A stretch of 64,000 nucleotides of DNA, taken from Paraburkholderia sacchari. Its GTDB lineage: Bacteria > Pseudomonadota > Gammaproteobacteria > Burkholderiales > Burkholderiaceae. Below, piece by piece: positions 27,185 to 35,855 of this stretch. The notes under the pieces were generated by a model. That model ran no database searches. It was not told the origin of the DNA and saw nothing but the letters and a program-made list of their open reading frames with translations. The stretch covers positions 248,001 to 312,000 of the forward strand of contig NZ_JTDB02000003.1 of NCBI RefSeq assembly GCF_000785435.2, read 5' to 3'. Within the stretch, counting starts at the first letter, position 1; every line of letters starts with the position of its first letter. The position numbers were made by a program, and so were the translations under genes.

Positions 27185-27978
27185 GGCGCGTTTCATTGCG
27201 CTCGCGCCCCGGTGCCGGGCACACGCTGCTCGAATTCACGATCGCCGTGGCGCTCGGCCTCGTTGTGATCGCGGGCGCTCTGGCCGCATATCGTTGGCAG
27301 CGGCAGGCGTTCGCCGCCGCAATCGACGCTGCCCGCATCCACGATGCAGGCGTGAACGCGTTGGCGCTCATGGGCGAGCAGATCCAAATGGCCGGGTTCG
27401 TGGGCGCCGACAGTCGGGAAGGGCTCGCGGGCCCGCCAATCTTTGGCTGCACTGCCGGACGTCCCGCCGGTGCTCATGCGAACTCCACGTGCGAGGCGCT
27501 CTCGAATCGCTCGGACGGCTTCGAAGTGCGCTATCGAGGCGATGGCGAGTCCACCTGGCCGTCCGCGAATGGTCAGGTCACCGACTGCCTGGGACAGGCG
27601 GTCGGGCCGCCGCCGACCGAGGTGCTCAACCGCTTTCACGCAAAGACGAGTGGCTCGACCGGCGAGCCTGAACTCTACTGCGAGGGCTCAGGCAAAGCCG
27701 GCACGGCGCAGCCGCTCGTGGAAGGCGTCGAGCGCATGCGCGTGCGTTACTGGCTGGCCGGCGCCGCGCAAGCTGTGGACGCTGCTGCGATTTCGCGCGA
27801 TCAGTGGGCCTCGGTCGTCGCTGTCGATCTATGCGTGCTCGTGCGCGGGGCGCCGTTCGCCCGGCGCGTGCGCTACGTCGATTGCGAAGGCGTGTCGGCC
27901 GGCGCCGTCGACGGTCGTGCGCGGCAGGCATTCTGGCGTCACGTTGTGCTGCGCAATGTCCTCGCGGCCGGCTCATGA
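27181..27978 (+). CDS. Type IV minor pilin, PilW-like
   Basis: 265 residues. ATG overlaps the PilV-like TGA. Prepilin motif GAGHTLLEFTIAVALGLVVIAG (about 12-33), then a large C-terminal domain typical of PilW with MGEQIQMAGFVGAD, FGCTAGRPAG, SDGFEVRYRGDGES and WASVVAVDLCVLVRG. Several Cys may form disulfides. PilW belongs to the minor pilin complex that primes type IV pilus assembly and presents the tip adhesin. Confidence 0.82.
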   Translation: MRRVSLRSRPGAGHTLLEFTIAVALGLVVIAGALAAYRWQRQAFAAAIDAARIHDAGVNALALMGEQIQMAGFVGADSREGLAGPPIFGCTAGRPAGAHANSTCEALSNRSDGFEVRYRGDGESTWPSANGQVTDCLGQAVGPPPTEVLNRFHAKTSGSTGEPELYCEGSGKAGTAQPLVEGVERMRVRYWLAGAAQAVDAAAISRDQWASVVAVDLCVLVRGAPFARRVRYVDCEGVSAGAVDGRARQAFWRHVVLRNVLAAGS

Positions 27979-28499
27979 TCTGCGTGGCGTGGCGTTCGCA
28001 GGGTATGCACCAGCGTCAGCGGGGCACCGCGTTGCCGGTAGTTTTGCTGATCGTTTCGATGATGCTCGCCACGACCGCAGCGTGGTTCGAGGGGGCGCTA
28101 TTCGCGGCCCGCAACACAAGCGCCGTAGTCGACCAGATGCGGTCGTTCCGCGCGGCCGACGCAGCGCTTGCGCTATGTTCGCGCGCACTGGTCGACGGCG
28201 CGACGATAGCGCCACCGGGCCCGGCGCAGTCGGGCGAACCGCAGGACTGGCGACGCCAGCAGACGTTCGAAGCGCGGGCCACGACGCCCTTGCGGTCGTG
28301 GCCCGGTTCCGCGAGGCCACCGCAGTGCGTCGTCGAGGCGTGGCGTATCGAAGCGCGGCCGGCGGCGCGAGCGTTTCTTGTCACCGCGCGCGGGTTCGGC
28401 GCTACAGACGACGCGCAAAGCTGGTTGCAAATGCAGCTCGTCGTGGACGGTATGCACATCGAGCGCCATTGGCGGCGCGTCGTTGCACAGCCGTTTTGA
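27975..28499 (+). CDS. Type IV minor pilin assembly protein, PilX-like
   Basis: 174 residues. ATG overlaps the PilW-like TGA; an in-frame ATG at 28005 is an alternative start. The N-terminus RQRGTALPVVLLIVSMMLA is the PilX type, with Pro instead of Glu at +5 of the mature protein. The rest has FRAADAALALCSRALVDG and DDAQSWLQMQLVVDG. Fits the fimT-pilV-pilW-pilX order. Confidence 0.8.
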   Translation: MICVAWRSQGMHQRQRGTALPVVLLIVSMMLATTAAWFEGALFAARNTSAVVDQMRSFRAADAALALCSRALVDGATIAPPGPAQSGEPQDWRRQQTFEARATTPLRSWPGSARPPQCVVEAWRIEARPAARAFLVTARGFGATDDAQSWLQMQLVVDGMHIERHWRRVVAQPF

Positions 28500-28518
28500 G
28501 GGCGATAAGGGGGAAGAG

Positions 28519-28959
28519 ATGCCGCGCCGTGAGCGTGCTTTTACCTTGCTGGAACTCGTCATTGCGCTGGCGGCGGCGGCCATCGTGGCGGCTTTCGCGT
28601 TGCCGGGCTGGCGCAATCAGATCGCTCGCGGGCATCGGATTGACGCCGTCGCGGCGCTCTATCGCGCTGCGCAATATGTCGAAGCGCAAAGCCCGTTGCC
28701 GGTCTCGTTGCCCGCGGGCATGGAGCAGGCGCCGCCGGCGGGGGCGGCGGTATATCGGCTGAAACTTTTGGCGGCGGACGAAATGAACGGTGGTTATACG
28801 ATCGTGGCCGCTCCTGCGCCAAGCGGTCCGATGCACGACGATCCGTGCGGGGCGTTCGTGCTAGACGCGAATGGCTCGCGCGGCAACCAGATCCCGGGTG
28901 TGGATGCGGCTACGCTTGCGGCGGCTCCCAGTGCGCGCGATTGCTGGAGGGATCGTTGA
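28519..28959 (+). CDS. Type IV pilin-like protein, PilE-like
   Basis: 146 residues; strong ribosome binding site (AAGGGGGAAGAG) before the ATG at 28519. Prepilin motif RAFTLLELVIALAAAAIVAAF, with Ala rather than Gly at the -1 position, then WRNQIARGHRIDAVAALYRAAQYVE as in PilE minor pilins. A Cys pair (DDPCGAFVLD and ARDCWRDR) forms the likely C-terminal disulfide loop. Last gene of the pilin operon; it ends 8 nt before a convergent gene. Confidence 0.83.
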   Translation: MPRRERAFTLLELVIALAAAAIVAAFALPGWRNQIARGHRIDAVAALYRAAQYVEAQSPLPVSLPAGMEQAPPAGAAVYRLKLLAADEMNGGYTIVAAPAPSGPMHDDPCGAFVLDANGSRGNQIPGVDAATLAAAPSARDCWRDR

Positions 28960-28967
28960 GCGGCGCG

Positions 28968-29438
28968 TTAGCCGGTGATGTCGTCTTCTTCGGATGCGTA
29001 GCGTCGTGCGCTGCCAGTGGGCGCGCCGCGCTGGCGACGCACCTGTTGCCAGACGCGCCAGGCTTCCCACGCCGTGAGTGCCAGGCCACCCCATTTCACG
29101 ACTGGTTTGGCGGCCGAGGCGACGCTATCGCGCAGTGGCTTGGCCAGCACGATCGAGGCGAGCGAGCTCAAAAGCGGATACTGCTTGAGCAGATTGCCGA
29201 ACCCGGCGCCCATGCGGCTCGCGCCAACGTTGCCGAAACCCGGCACGAGAAAGCGCAGCCAGCTGAAATGCGTGATAGTTTCGCGCAATTCGACAACCGA
29301 GGCGGCCATTTCGGCGCGCTCGACGCTCGCGCGCACGATCAGCAGCTCCTTGCGCAGGGCTCGCAGTTGCGGTGTCGAAAGATCGCGGCTACGCGTGCGA
29401 GAAGGGCGAAAGGCGTTGTCGGATCGGGGTTGGCTCAT
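28968..29438 (-). CDS. Small membrane-associated protein of unknown function (YqjK-like position)
   Basis: 156 residues. A basic helical N-terminal half (RALRKELLIVRASVERAEMAASV) is followed by hydrophobic stretches (YPLLSSLASIVLAKPL, KWGGLALTAWEAWRVW) and an acidic tail. It is third in a minus-strand trio with DUF883/YqjD-like and YqjE-like genes, the place of YqjK in enterobacteria; sequence likeness to YqjK is weak, so function is unassigned. It probably associates with the inner membrane. Confidence 0.75.
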   Translation of the reverse strand: MSQPRSDNAFRPSRTRSRDLSTPQLRALRKELLIVRASVERAEMAASVVELRETITHFSWLRFLVPGFGNVGASRMGAGFGNLLKQYPLLSSLASIVLAKPLRDSVASAAKPVVKWGGLALTAWEAWRVWQQVRRQRGAPTGSARRYASEEDDITG

Positions 29439-29474
29439 GATTTCGATTCGCGGCAGGCGGTTTGCAGGCAGGGG

Positions 29475-29861
29475 CTAGGGCTTGCGAAGGATTTCACGAT
29501 CCTTCTCGAACTCTTCGAGCGTCGCCTGGAATACCGGCGGCGCGTTGCGCAGGACATTGCGCGCCTTCAGCCCGCAGAAGAGCGCGCCGAGCGCATAGAC
29601 GGCCGTGATCCCGGCGAGCGCCTGCCAGCGCCAGGTGTCCCAGAACGCGATCGCGACGAGCGCGGTCAGTGCAATCAGCGCCATGGTCCCCAGCAGCATC
29701 GCCGCGAGTCCGAGGAGGAGCATGCCGAGCAGGCGCTCCTTTTCCTCCGCCAGTTCGATGCCGATCAGCTCGAGCCGCGTGTGAAGCATCGCGAACGCGG
29801 AGCTGAGGAGGCGGCGCGCCGCTCCGTGTTCGTGTCGCTGCGAATGGGTGTCTGTCGTCAT
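29475..29861 (-). CDS. YqjE-like phage-holin-superfamily membrane protein
   Basis: 128 residues from the ATG at 29861. RRLLSSAFAMLHTRLELIGIELAEEKERL heads two membrane helices (MLLLGLAAMLLGTMALIALTALVAIAFW and WQALAGITAVYALGALFCGL), then an acidic helical tail. This is the YqjE/holin-like superfamily layout. Its biological role is unknown; the yqjD-yqjE pair is often stress- or stationary-phase-induced in enterobacteria. Confidence 0.85.
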   Translation of the reverse strand: MTTDTHSQRHEHGAARRLLSSAFAMLHTRLELIGIELAEEKERLLGMLLLGLAAMLLGTMALIALTALVAIAFWDTWRWQALAGITAVYALGALFCGLKARNVLRNAPPVFQATLEEFEKDREILRKP

Positions 29862-29928
29862 GGCGAATGCGGTTGGCGCCCACGCGCGTGCGCGCGGCGA
29901 ATGCGCGAAAAAAGCGCCCAGAAAAGAC

Positions 29929-29951
29929 AGGCCGGTGCAGCGCACCGGCCT
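29929..29951 (-). terminator. Hairpin between the DUF883 and YqjE-like genes
   Basis: AGGCCGGTGC-AGC-GCACCGGCCT, a perfect 10-bp stem and 3-nt loop. On the minus strand it is followed by GTCTTTTC. It could partly end transcription after the DUF883 gene, giving it more mRNA than the two genes downstream. Confidence 0.6.
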
Positions 29952-30028
29952 GCCGGCTTGTGGTTGGCGCGGTTGGCGCGCGGGGCGCGGCCCTGTGTGG
30001 GCCGCCCGCTGCGGCTATACGCCGCGTC

Positions 30029-30304
30029 TTACTTGCGGTTGATCAGCAGGCCCACGAGCACGCCCACGCCGGCGGCGATGCCGATCGACGTCCACGGGTG
30101 TTCGTGCACGTAATCGTCAGTGGCGCGCGCCGCTTTCTTGCCCTTCTCCACTACGACGACCTGCACGTCGGCCGCCTTTTCCTTGGCTTGCTTCAGGCGC
30201 GTGAGGGCCGTTTCGCGAAGCTCCGAAGCGCGCTCGCCGGTGGCGCTCGCCGCTTGCTTGAGCAAGTCCTCCGCATCCGCGAGGACGGTTTTGATATCCG
30301 ACAT
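30029..30304 (-). CDS. DUF883/ElaB-YqjD family membrane-anchored protein
   Basis: 91 residues from the ATG at 30304, chosen because AAGGAG lies 6 nt upstream; an ATG at 30331 would add nine residues. Layout of the family: amphipathic helix (VLADAEDLLKQAASATGERASEL), charged helix, then one C-terminal membrane helix (EHPWTSIGIAAGVGVLVGLLI) ending NRK. E. coli homologues tether ribosomes to the membrane in stationary phase. First gene of the yqjD-yqjE-like trio. Confidence 0.9.
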   Translation of the reverse strand: MSDIKTVLADAEDLLKQAASATGERASELRETALTRLKQAKEKAADVQVVVVEKGKKAARATDDYVHEHPWTSIGIAAGVGVLVGLLINRK

Positions 30305-30680
30305 CAGCCTCTCCTTGTTGACCTCTGACATTGACTAACTCCCATCGTGTCATACCACGCGTGAATCGTAACAAAGATACGCGCGCTGGCAAGCGTGGCC
30401 GGCCGCCGCCCCACGGGATTTCGCACGATTTATTCCTGCTCGAGAACGTGGCGGCAGCCTTGGTAGAAGAAATATGGAGCTGATCTGGAACGTAAAGTTT
30501 CCGGGAAGTCGCCACGATCAATGTCAAAATTACCAAAACTCATAACGGTCTGACCCGATGTTGGTTCGCGGGGCATGAGCACGCCCTGTATGCTTCAATC
30601 TTGTAAATGTCCACTGGATCAACGGGCGGTATGCCGGTGAAGGTAGCGGACCGCCCACCTCGTTCAAAGGAAACCGCACC
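30305..30680. other. Intergenic region between the DUF883 and peroxiredoxin genes
   Basis: Divergent promoter region with no supported gene. It is more AT-rich around 30420-30560. I see no convincing -35/-10 pair and no clear OxyR-type site by eye. Confidence 0.35.
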
Positions 30681-31319
30681 ATGAGTCTGCGTCTTGGCGA
30701 TATCGCACCCGACTTCGAGCAGGATTCGAGCGTTGGCCGCATCAAATTTCATGAATGGCTCGGCAATAGCTGGGGCGTGCTGTTCTCGCATCCGGCCGAT
30801 TTCACGCCGGTTTGCACGACCGAGCTGGGCCTGACCGCGAAGCTCAAGGACGAGTTCGAGAAGCGCAACGTCAAGACGATCGCGCTTTCGGTCGATAGCG
30901 CGGATTCGCACAACGAGTGGATCAAGGACATCAACGAGACGCAGGCGGTGAGCGTCGGCTTCCCGATTCTCGCCGATGGCGACCGCAAGGTGTCCACGCT
31001 GTACGACATGATCCATCCGAACGCGAACGAGACGCTCACGGTGCGCTCGCTCTTCGTGATCGATCCGAACAAGAAGGTGCGCCTCATCATCACGTATCCG
31101 GCGAGTACGGGCCGCAATTTCGACGAAGTGCTGCGCGTGATCGATTCGCTGCAGCTCACTGACAACTATCAGGTCGCGACGCCCGGCAACTGGAAGCACG
31201 GCGACGATGTCGTGATCGTCCCGTCGCTGAAGGACGAAGAGGTGCTCAAGCAGAAGTTTCCGAAGGGCTACAAGGCGCTGCGTCCGTATCTGCGCCTGAC
31301 GCCGCAGCCGAACAAGTAA
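30681..31319 (+). CDS. 1-Cys peroxiredoxin, Prx6 type
   Basis: 212 residues. Peroxidatic Cys in FTPVCTTELG (Cys near 47) after GVLFSHPADFTP; the C-terminal extension (LQLTDNYQVATPGNWKHGDDVVIVPS, KGYKALRPYLRLTPQ) is that of the Prx6 group and carries no resolving Cys. Reduces peroxides in the cytoplasm, probably with an external thiol donor. Single gene ended by a very strong palindromic terminator. Confidence 0.95.
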   Translation: MSLRLGDIAPDFEQDSSVGRIKFHEWLGNSWGVLFSHPADFTPVCTTELGLTAKLKDEFEKRNVKTIALSVDSADSHNEWIKDINETQAVSVGFPILADGDRKVSTLYDMIHPNANETLTVRSLFVIDPNKKVRLIITYPASTGRNFDEVLRVIDSLQLTDNYQVATPGNWKHGDDVVIVPSLKDEEVLKQKFPKGYKALRPYLRLTPQPNK

Positions 31320-31362
31320 GGTCCAAGCCGCGCCGAGCGCCGAACGCGCGGCACAAAAAGCG

Positions 31363-31400
31363 AAAAGCGCCGCGCGAGTCGACTCGCGCGGCGCTTTTTT
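31363..31400. terminator. Bidirectional terminator between prx and gcdH
   Basis: AAAAGCGCCGCGCGAGTC and its exact complement directly abut, an 18-bp perfect inverted repeat with no spacer, ending in T6. It serves both convergent genes. Confidence 0.93.
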
Positions 31401-31428
31401 CATACGCCAACGGCTGCGGGAGGGCGTC

Positions 31429-32619
31429 TTAGAAGAACGCCTGAATGCCCGTTTGCGCGCGGCCCAGGATCAGGGCGTGGATGTCGTGCGTGCCTTCGTA
31501 GGTGTTCACCACCTCGAGGTTCACGAGGTGGCGCGCCACGCCGAACTCGTCGGAGATGCCGTTGCCGCCCAGCATGTCGCGCGCGAGACGCGCGATGTCG
31601 AGCGACTTGCCACAGGAATTGCGCTTCATGATCGAGGTGATCTCGACCGCCGCCGTGCCTTCGTCCTTCATGCGGCCGAGGCGCAGGCAGCCTTGCAGGC
31701 CGAGCGTGATTTCAGTCTGCATGTCGGCGAGCTTTTTCTGGATCAGCTGGTTGGCTGCGAGCGGGCGGCCGAACTGTTTGCGGTCAAGCACGTACTGGCG
31801 CGCCGTGTGCCAGCAGGCCTCAGCCGCGCCGAGCGCGCCCCAGGCGATGCCGTAGCGCGCCGAATTCAGGCAGGTGAACGGACCGCGCAGGCCCTTCACG
31901 CCCGGCATGATGTTCTCTTCCGGCACGAACACCTCGTCCAGCACGATCTCGCCCGTGATCGACGCGCGCAGGCCCACCTTGCCATGAATCGCCGGCGCCG
32001 AGAGGCCCTTCCAGCCTTTCTCGAGGATGAAGCCGCGGATGTCGTCCTTGCCGTCTTCCTCGAGCTTCGCCCAGACAACGAACACATCGGCGATGGGTGA
32101 ATTCGTGATCCACATCTTGGCGCCCGAGAGCGAGTAGCCACCGTTCACCTTCTTGGCGCGCGTGACCATGCTGCCCGGGTCGGAGCCGTGATTCGGCTCG
32201 GTCAAGCCGAAGCAGCCGATCCACTCGCCGCTCGCGAGCTTCGGCAGGTATTTTTGCTTTTGCGCTTCCGAGCCGAATTCGTAGATGGGCACCATCACGA
32301 GCGACGACTGCACCGACATCATCGAGCGATAGCCCGAGTCGACGCGCTCCACTTCGCGTGCGATCAGACCATAAGCCACGTAGTTCAGGCCCGGACCGCC
32401 GTATTGTTCGGGGATGGTCGGGCCGAGCAGACCGACTTCGCCCATTTCGCGGAAGATCGAAGCGTCGGTTTTTTCGTGGCGGAACGCTTCCAGTACGCGC
32501 GGCGCGAGCTTGTCCTGCGCGTAGGCAGCGGCGGCGTCGCGCACCATGCGCTCGTCTTCGGTGAGCTGCTGGTCGAGCAGCAGAGGATCTTCCCAATGAA
32601 ACTGGGCATGTGCGGCCAT
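31429..32619 (-). CDS. gcdH: Glutaryl-CoA dehydrogenase (acyl-CoA dehydrogenase family)
   Basis: 396 residues from the ATG at 32619, the usual size of glutaryl-CoA dehydrogenase. FAD-binding motifs [15 protein letters not shown] and [19 protein letters not shown]-terminal [16 protein letters not shown], and the catalytic Glu (about 375) in [19 protein letters not shown]. It oxidatively decarboxylates glutaryl-CoA to crotonyl-CoA in lysine and tryptophan breakdown. The GCDH-type GSDPGSM (not GSDA) supports this call. Divergent from an IclR regulator with an operator-like palindrome between. Confidence 0.92.
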   Translation of the reverse strand: MAAHAQFHWEDPLLLDQQLTEDERMVRDAAAAYAQDKLAPRVLEAFRHEKTDASIFREMGEVGLLGPTIPEQYGGPGLNYVAYGLIAREVERVDSGYRSMMSVQSSLVMVPIYEFGSEAQKQKYLPKLASGEWIGCFGLTEPNHGSDPGSMVTRAKKVNGGYSLSGAKMWITNSPIADVFVVWAKLEEDGKDDIRGFILEKGWKGLSAPAIHGKVGLRASITGEIVLDEVFVPEENIMPGVKGLRGPFTCLNSARYGIAWGALGAAEACWHTARQYVLDRKQFGRPLAANQLIQKKLADMQTEITLGLQGCLRLGRMKDEGTAAVEITSIMKRNSCGKSLDIARLARDMLGGNGISDEFGVARHLVNLEVVNTYEGTHDIHALILGRAQTGIQAFF

Positions 32620-32665
32620 GGTGTCTCTCCAAAATCTCGAAATGGGCAATTTGCGCTTGACTGAG

Positions 32666-32682
32666 GTTCCGCTATGCGGAAC
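32666..32682. promoter_or_regulatory. IclR-type operator between gcdH and its regulator
   Basis: GTTCCGC-TAT-GCGGAAC, perfect 7-bp arms around 3 nt, in the 104-bp divergent gap. It lies between a TTGACT (32657-32662) and a weak -10 for the plus strand. The arm sequence resembles sites of IclR-family regulators of aromatic pathways. Confidence 0.7.
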
Positions 32683-32723
32683 AATGTTTTGCAAATTCAG
32701 TTTAGTGTATCACCAGCCCGCTC

Positions 32724-33539
32724 ATGTCTGCATCTGAAATGAATGCGTCTTCATCGTTTTCTTCCGCGCTGGCGGAGGGCCCGGTCGACGAGCGCAAGTT
32801 CGTCGTGGCGCTCGCGCGCGGACTCGAACTGCTGCGTGCCTTCCGGCCCGGCGAGACGCTGCTTGGCAACCGCGATTTCGTCGAGCGTACTGGCTTGCCG
32901 AAGGCGACCGTCAACCGGCTCGCCTATACGCTTACGGTCCTCGGGTATTTGCGCTTCGACGAATTGCTCGGCAAATACGCGCTCGACGCGGGCGTGCTGT
33001 CGCTGGGTTTTGCGCTGCTTTCCGGCACGGACACGCTCGAGCTCGCGCGTCCGCACATGCGCGTGTTCGCGCGCGAGGTGGGGGCAGCGGTGTCGCTAGG
33101 ATGCCGCGACGGTCTCGACGTGATCTATCTGGACACGATCCGCAGCGAGACGGCGCTTACGCTGGGTCTGGCTTCGGGCTCGCGCCTGTCGATGCTGACG
33201 AGCTCGATGGGGCGCGCATATCTGGCGGTGCAGCCGCTCGATGTGCGCACGGCGTTGTTCGCGGAACTGGAAAAGGCGGCGGGCGCTGACGGCCCCGCTC
33301 AGGTTGCGGCGGCGAAGCGGGAGATCGAGGTTTTCGCGAAGGAGGGCGTCTGCTATTCGTTTCGCGACTGGCACGACGATGTCAATGCTGTCGCGGTACC
33401 ATTTCGCGAGCCGCGTGAGCGGCGCTGGCTGGTGCTCAGTTGTAGCGGGCCGGCTTCGTCGATGGGGCCGGAAGTGTTTCGCGAGCGCGTGGCGCCGCTC
33501 CTGAAGTCGCTGGCGCGCAGGCTCGGCGAGACGGTCTGA
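32724..33539 (+). CDS. IclR-family transcriptional regulator
   Basis: 271 residues. N-terminal winged HTH (about 25-85; ARGLELLRAFRPGETLLGNRD, GLPKATVNRLAYTLTVLGY), then an IclR effector domain (about 95-265; GCRDGLDVIYLDTIRSE, SSMGRAYLAVQP, YSFRDWHDDVNAVAVPF). Likely a regulator of gcdH, from which it is divergent; glutaryl-CoA, glutarate or a related acid is a plausible ligand (inference). Confidence 0.9.
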   Translation: MSASEMNASSSFSSALAEGPVDERKFVVALARGLELLRAFRPGETLLGNRDFVERTGLPKATVNRLAYTLTVLGYLRFDELLGKYALDAGVLSLGFALLSGTDTLELARPHMRVFAREVGAAVSLGCRDGLDVIYLDTIRSETALTLGLASGSRLSMLTSSMGRAYLAVQPLDVRTALFAELEKAAGADGPAQVAAAKREIEVFAKEGVCYSFRDWHDDVNAVAVPFREPRERRWLVLSCSGPASSMGPEVFRERVAPLLKSLARRLGETV

Positions 33540-33557
33540 CGCGTGCCGCCATGGACA

Positions 33558-33585
33558 AAAAAGCCGACCCGAGGGTCGGCTTTTT
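33558..33585. terminator. Bidirectional terminator between iclR and argF
   Basis: AAAAAGCCGACCC and GGGTCGGCTTTTT form a perfect 13-bp stem with a 2-nt loop, 18 nt after the iclR stop and 21 nt before the end of argF. Confidence 0.93.
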
Positions 33586-33606
33586 GCATGAAGCGCGGCG
33601 TCCGGC

Positions 33607-34536
33607 TTAGTGGTTCAGGCGGCCGAGCAGCAGGAACTCCATCAGCGCCTTCTGGACGTGCAAGCGGTTTTCCGCCTCGTCCCAGACTACGCTTTGCGGG
33701 CCGTCGATCACCTCGGCGCTCACTTCCTCGCCACGGTGTGCGGGCAAGCAGTGCATAAAGAGGGCGTCGGGGTTGGCGCGAGCCATCATTTCGGCATCCA
33801 CGCACCAGTCGGCGAAGGCCTTCATGCGCGCCTCGTTTTCGGCCTCGTAGCCCATGCTGGTCCAGACGTCCGTGGTGACGAGGTCGGCGCCCGCGCAGGC
33901 CTCGTTCGGGTCGTCGAAGACCGCGTAATACGGCGCGCTTTCCGGTGCGACCAGGGCGGGATCGAGCGGGTAGCCCGGCGGCGTGGAGATGCGCAGCTTG
34001 AAGTCGAGGATCTGCGCGGCTTCGATCCACGTGTAGAGCATGTTGTTGGCATCGCCCACCCACGCCACGGTCTTGCCGCGGATCGGGCCGCGATGCTCGT
34101 AGTACGTGAAGATGTCGGCCAGCACCTGGCAGGGGTGGTATTCGTTCGTGAGACCGTTAATGACCGGCACGCGCGAACTTTCGGCAAAGCGCCGGATGAT
34201 GTCCTGGCCGAACGTGCGAATCATGATGATGTCGACCATGCGCGAGATCACCTGCGCCGAATCCTCGATGGGCTCGCCGCGGCCGAGCTGCGTGTCGCGC
34301 GTGTTCATGAACACGGCGTGACCGCCAAGCTGGAAGATGCCGGCTTCGAAAGAGAGGCGCGTGCGCGTGGAACTCTTCTCGAAGATCATCGCGAGCGTGC
34401 GGTCGTGCAGCGGGTGATAGGTCTCGTAGTTCTTGAACTTGCGCTTCAGGATGCGCGCACGCTCCAGCACATATTCATAATCGTCAAGGGAGAAATCCTT
34501 GAACTGCAGGTAATGGCGAATTGTCCGGGAGGTCAT
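33607..34536 (-). CDS. argF: Ornithine carbamoyltransferase
   Basis: 309 residues from the ATG at 34536. Carbamoyl-phosphate site SSTRTR (55-60), HTRDTQLGRGEPIEDSAQV-type region written here as NTRDTQLGRGEPI, ornithine site HPCQVLADI and HCLPAHRG (262-269). It makes citrulline from ornithine and carbamoyl phosphate in arginine synthesis. The upstream in-frame extension is Arg/Pro-rich and not conserved in style, so the ATG at 34536 is preferred. Confidence 0.97.
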   Translation of the reverse strand: MTSRTIRHYLQFKDFSLDDYEYVLERARILKRKFKNYETYHPLHDRTLAMIFEKSSTRTRLSFEAGIFQLGGHAVFMNTRDTQLGRGEPIEDSAQVISRMVDIIMIRTFGQDIIRRFAESSRVPVINGLTNEYHPCQVLADIFTYYEHRGPIRGKTVAWVGDANNMLYTWIEAAQILDFKLRISTPPGYPLDPALVAPESAPYYAVFDDPNEACAGADLVTTDVWTSMGYEAENEARMKAFADWCVDAEMMARANPDALFMHCLPAHRGEEVSAEVIDGPQSVVWDEAENRLHVQKALMEFLLLGRLNH

Positions 34537-34742
34537 GAAACGAAAACGGCGCCTGATCCGGCCTCGAACTGCAGGTTGGGGCTGGCGACACCGCTGCGGT
34601 TGGTGGTAAGTCAATGCAGCATAAAGGATTTTGCGGACTTTGACGAGTCGGCCGCGAACGCGGGGGCGGGGCAGGGGCAGGTTCGGCGCCAGCGACGAAA
34701 GGCGGTGCAAAGCACGAGCGCGACCCCGGCCGGCTGTCTTAT

Positions 34743-34776
34743 GTGCAATGCGTCAAAAGGGCTGCTGCGCTATAAT
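34743..34776 (+). promoter_or_regulatory. Promoter-like element in the argF-DUF3579 gap, giving a long leader
   Basis: A perfect TATAAT at 34771-34776 on the plus strand, with a weak TGCGTC or similar -35 about 17 nt earlier. Transcripts would start near 34783, leaving a leader of about 290 nt before the DUF3579 ATG at 35072. The rest of the 535-bp gap (34537-35071) holds no supported gene. Confidence 0.5.
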
Positions 34777-35071
34777 CTCGAAGATTTTTCAGGCACGACA
34801 GCGGGCTCGATGCGCAAGACGCGGGGCTCGCGGGAGCGGCCTGTGCGCTGGCCGGAAAGCGCGCTGCGGGTTCGATGCGGCGCCCGCCGGTCGGGGTGCG
34901 CGGTCAGCCTCTCCCCTCTCCATCGGACTGTATTTGCACGCGGCTATCGGGCGAACCGCCCGCGGCTGGCGCTCTGCGGCACAAGCGCGGAGCGGCGTGC
35001 TCGTGCCCTCGTTTCAGCCGCATAAGCGCACCGCATCGCCGCGGCTCCGCGCAGTCACACAGGTACCCTAC

Positions 35072-35419
35072 ATGGCCGACGACGCTCCAACCGAATACTT
35101 CATTCAAGGCATCACCAGTACGGGGAAGAAGTTTCGCCCGAGCGACTGGTCCGAGCGCCTGGCGGGGGTGATGTCGAGCTTTGGCCCGAAGGCGTCTGCC
35201 AATGCGCGTGGGCCGAACGCCTATCTGCGCTATTCGCTGTACGTGCGGCCGACCATGATCGGCGATCTCAAAGTCGTGGTGCTGGATTCGCGCTTGAAGG
35301 ATATCGAGCCGATGGCTTTCGACTTCGTGATGAATTTCGCCAAGGACAACGATCTGGTGGTGACCGAGGCCTGCGAGTTGCCGGAGGATCACGCGACCCG
35401 GCAGGGCGGCAGCCGCTGA
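35072..35419 (+). CDS. DUF3579 family protein
   Basis: 115 residues from the ATG at 35072. Conserved features: EYFIQGITSTGKKFRPSDWSER, YLRYSLYVRPT, KVVVLDSRLKDIEPMAFDFVM and a short C-terminal tail. This is a beta-proteobacterial family of unknown role often found next to argF, as here. No signal peptide or membrane segment; cytoplasmic. Confidence 0.88.
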   Translation: MADDAPTEYFIQGITSTGKKFRPSDWSERLAGVMSSFGPKASANARGPNAYLRYSLYVRPTMIGDLKVVVLDSRLKDIEPMAFDFVMNFAKDNDLVVTEACELPEDHATRQGGSR

Positions 35420-35427
35420 ATCGAACC

Positions 35428-35449
35428 CACCCGCTGCGGCGGGTTTTTT
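35428..35449 (+). terminator. Terminator of the DUF3579 gene
   Basis: ACCCGC-TGCG-GCGGGT followed by a run of T, 8 nt after the stop. Confidence 0.85.
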
Positions 35450-35503
35450 TGCGCCTGCGTCGCGCGAGTGGCGATGGCGTCGCCGGACCGGAGTTGCGGC
35501 AAT

Positions 35504-35531
35504 AAAAAAACCCGCCGAAGCGGGTTTTTTT
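35504..35531. terminator. Terminator of rpsT
   Basis: AAAAAAACCCGC-CGAAG-CGGGTTTTTT, with T runs on both strands, lies 52 nt beyond the rpsT stop on the minus strand. It is a second barrier for readthrough from the DUF3579 gene. Confidence 0.85.
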
Positions 35532-35582
35532 GCGTGCAGCATCAGCCGGGCGCCCGCCTTGGCGGACGGCCCGCGATTCTCT

Positions 35583-35855
35583 TTACTGCGCAGCTTGCAT
35601 TGCCTTGACGGCAGCGGCGAGGCGGCTCTTATGGCGAGCAGCCTTGTTCTTGTGAACGATCTTCTTGTCCGAGATGATGTCGAGCGTCTTTGCCGAGGCC
35701 TTCAGGACTTCTGCAGCCTTTGCCTTGTCGCCAGCGTCGATCGCCTTGCGGACAGCCTTGATAGCGGTGCGGAACTTCGAGCGCAGCGCCGAGTTGTGCG
35801 AGTTTGCCTTAGCGGCCTGACGGGCGCGCTTGCGTGCTTGTGCGGAATTTGCCAT
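35583..35855 (-). CDS. rpsT: 30S ribosomal protein S20
   Basis: 90 residues, highly basic, with the S20 pattern [33 protein letters not shown] and [19 protein letters not shown]. Binds 16S rRNA early in 30S assembly. Single gene with its own promoter and a leader of about 250 nt, long enough for the S20 autoregulation known in E. coli (inference here). Confidence 0.98.
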   Translation of the reverse strand: MANSAQARKRARQAAKANSHNSALRSKFRTAIKAVRKAIDAGDKAKAAEVLKASAKTLDIISDKKIVHKNKAARHKSRLAAAVKAMQAAQ

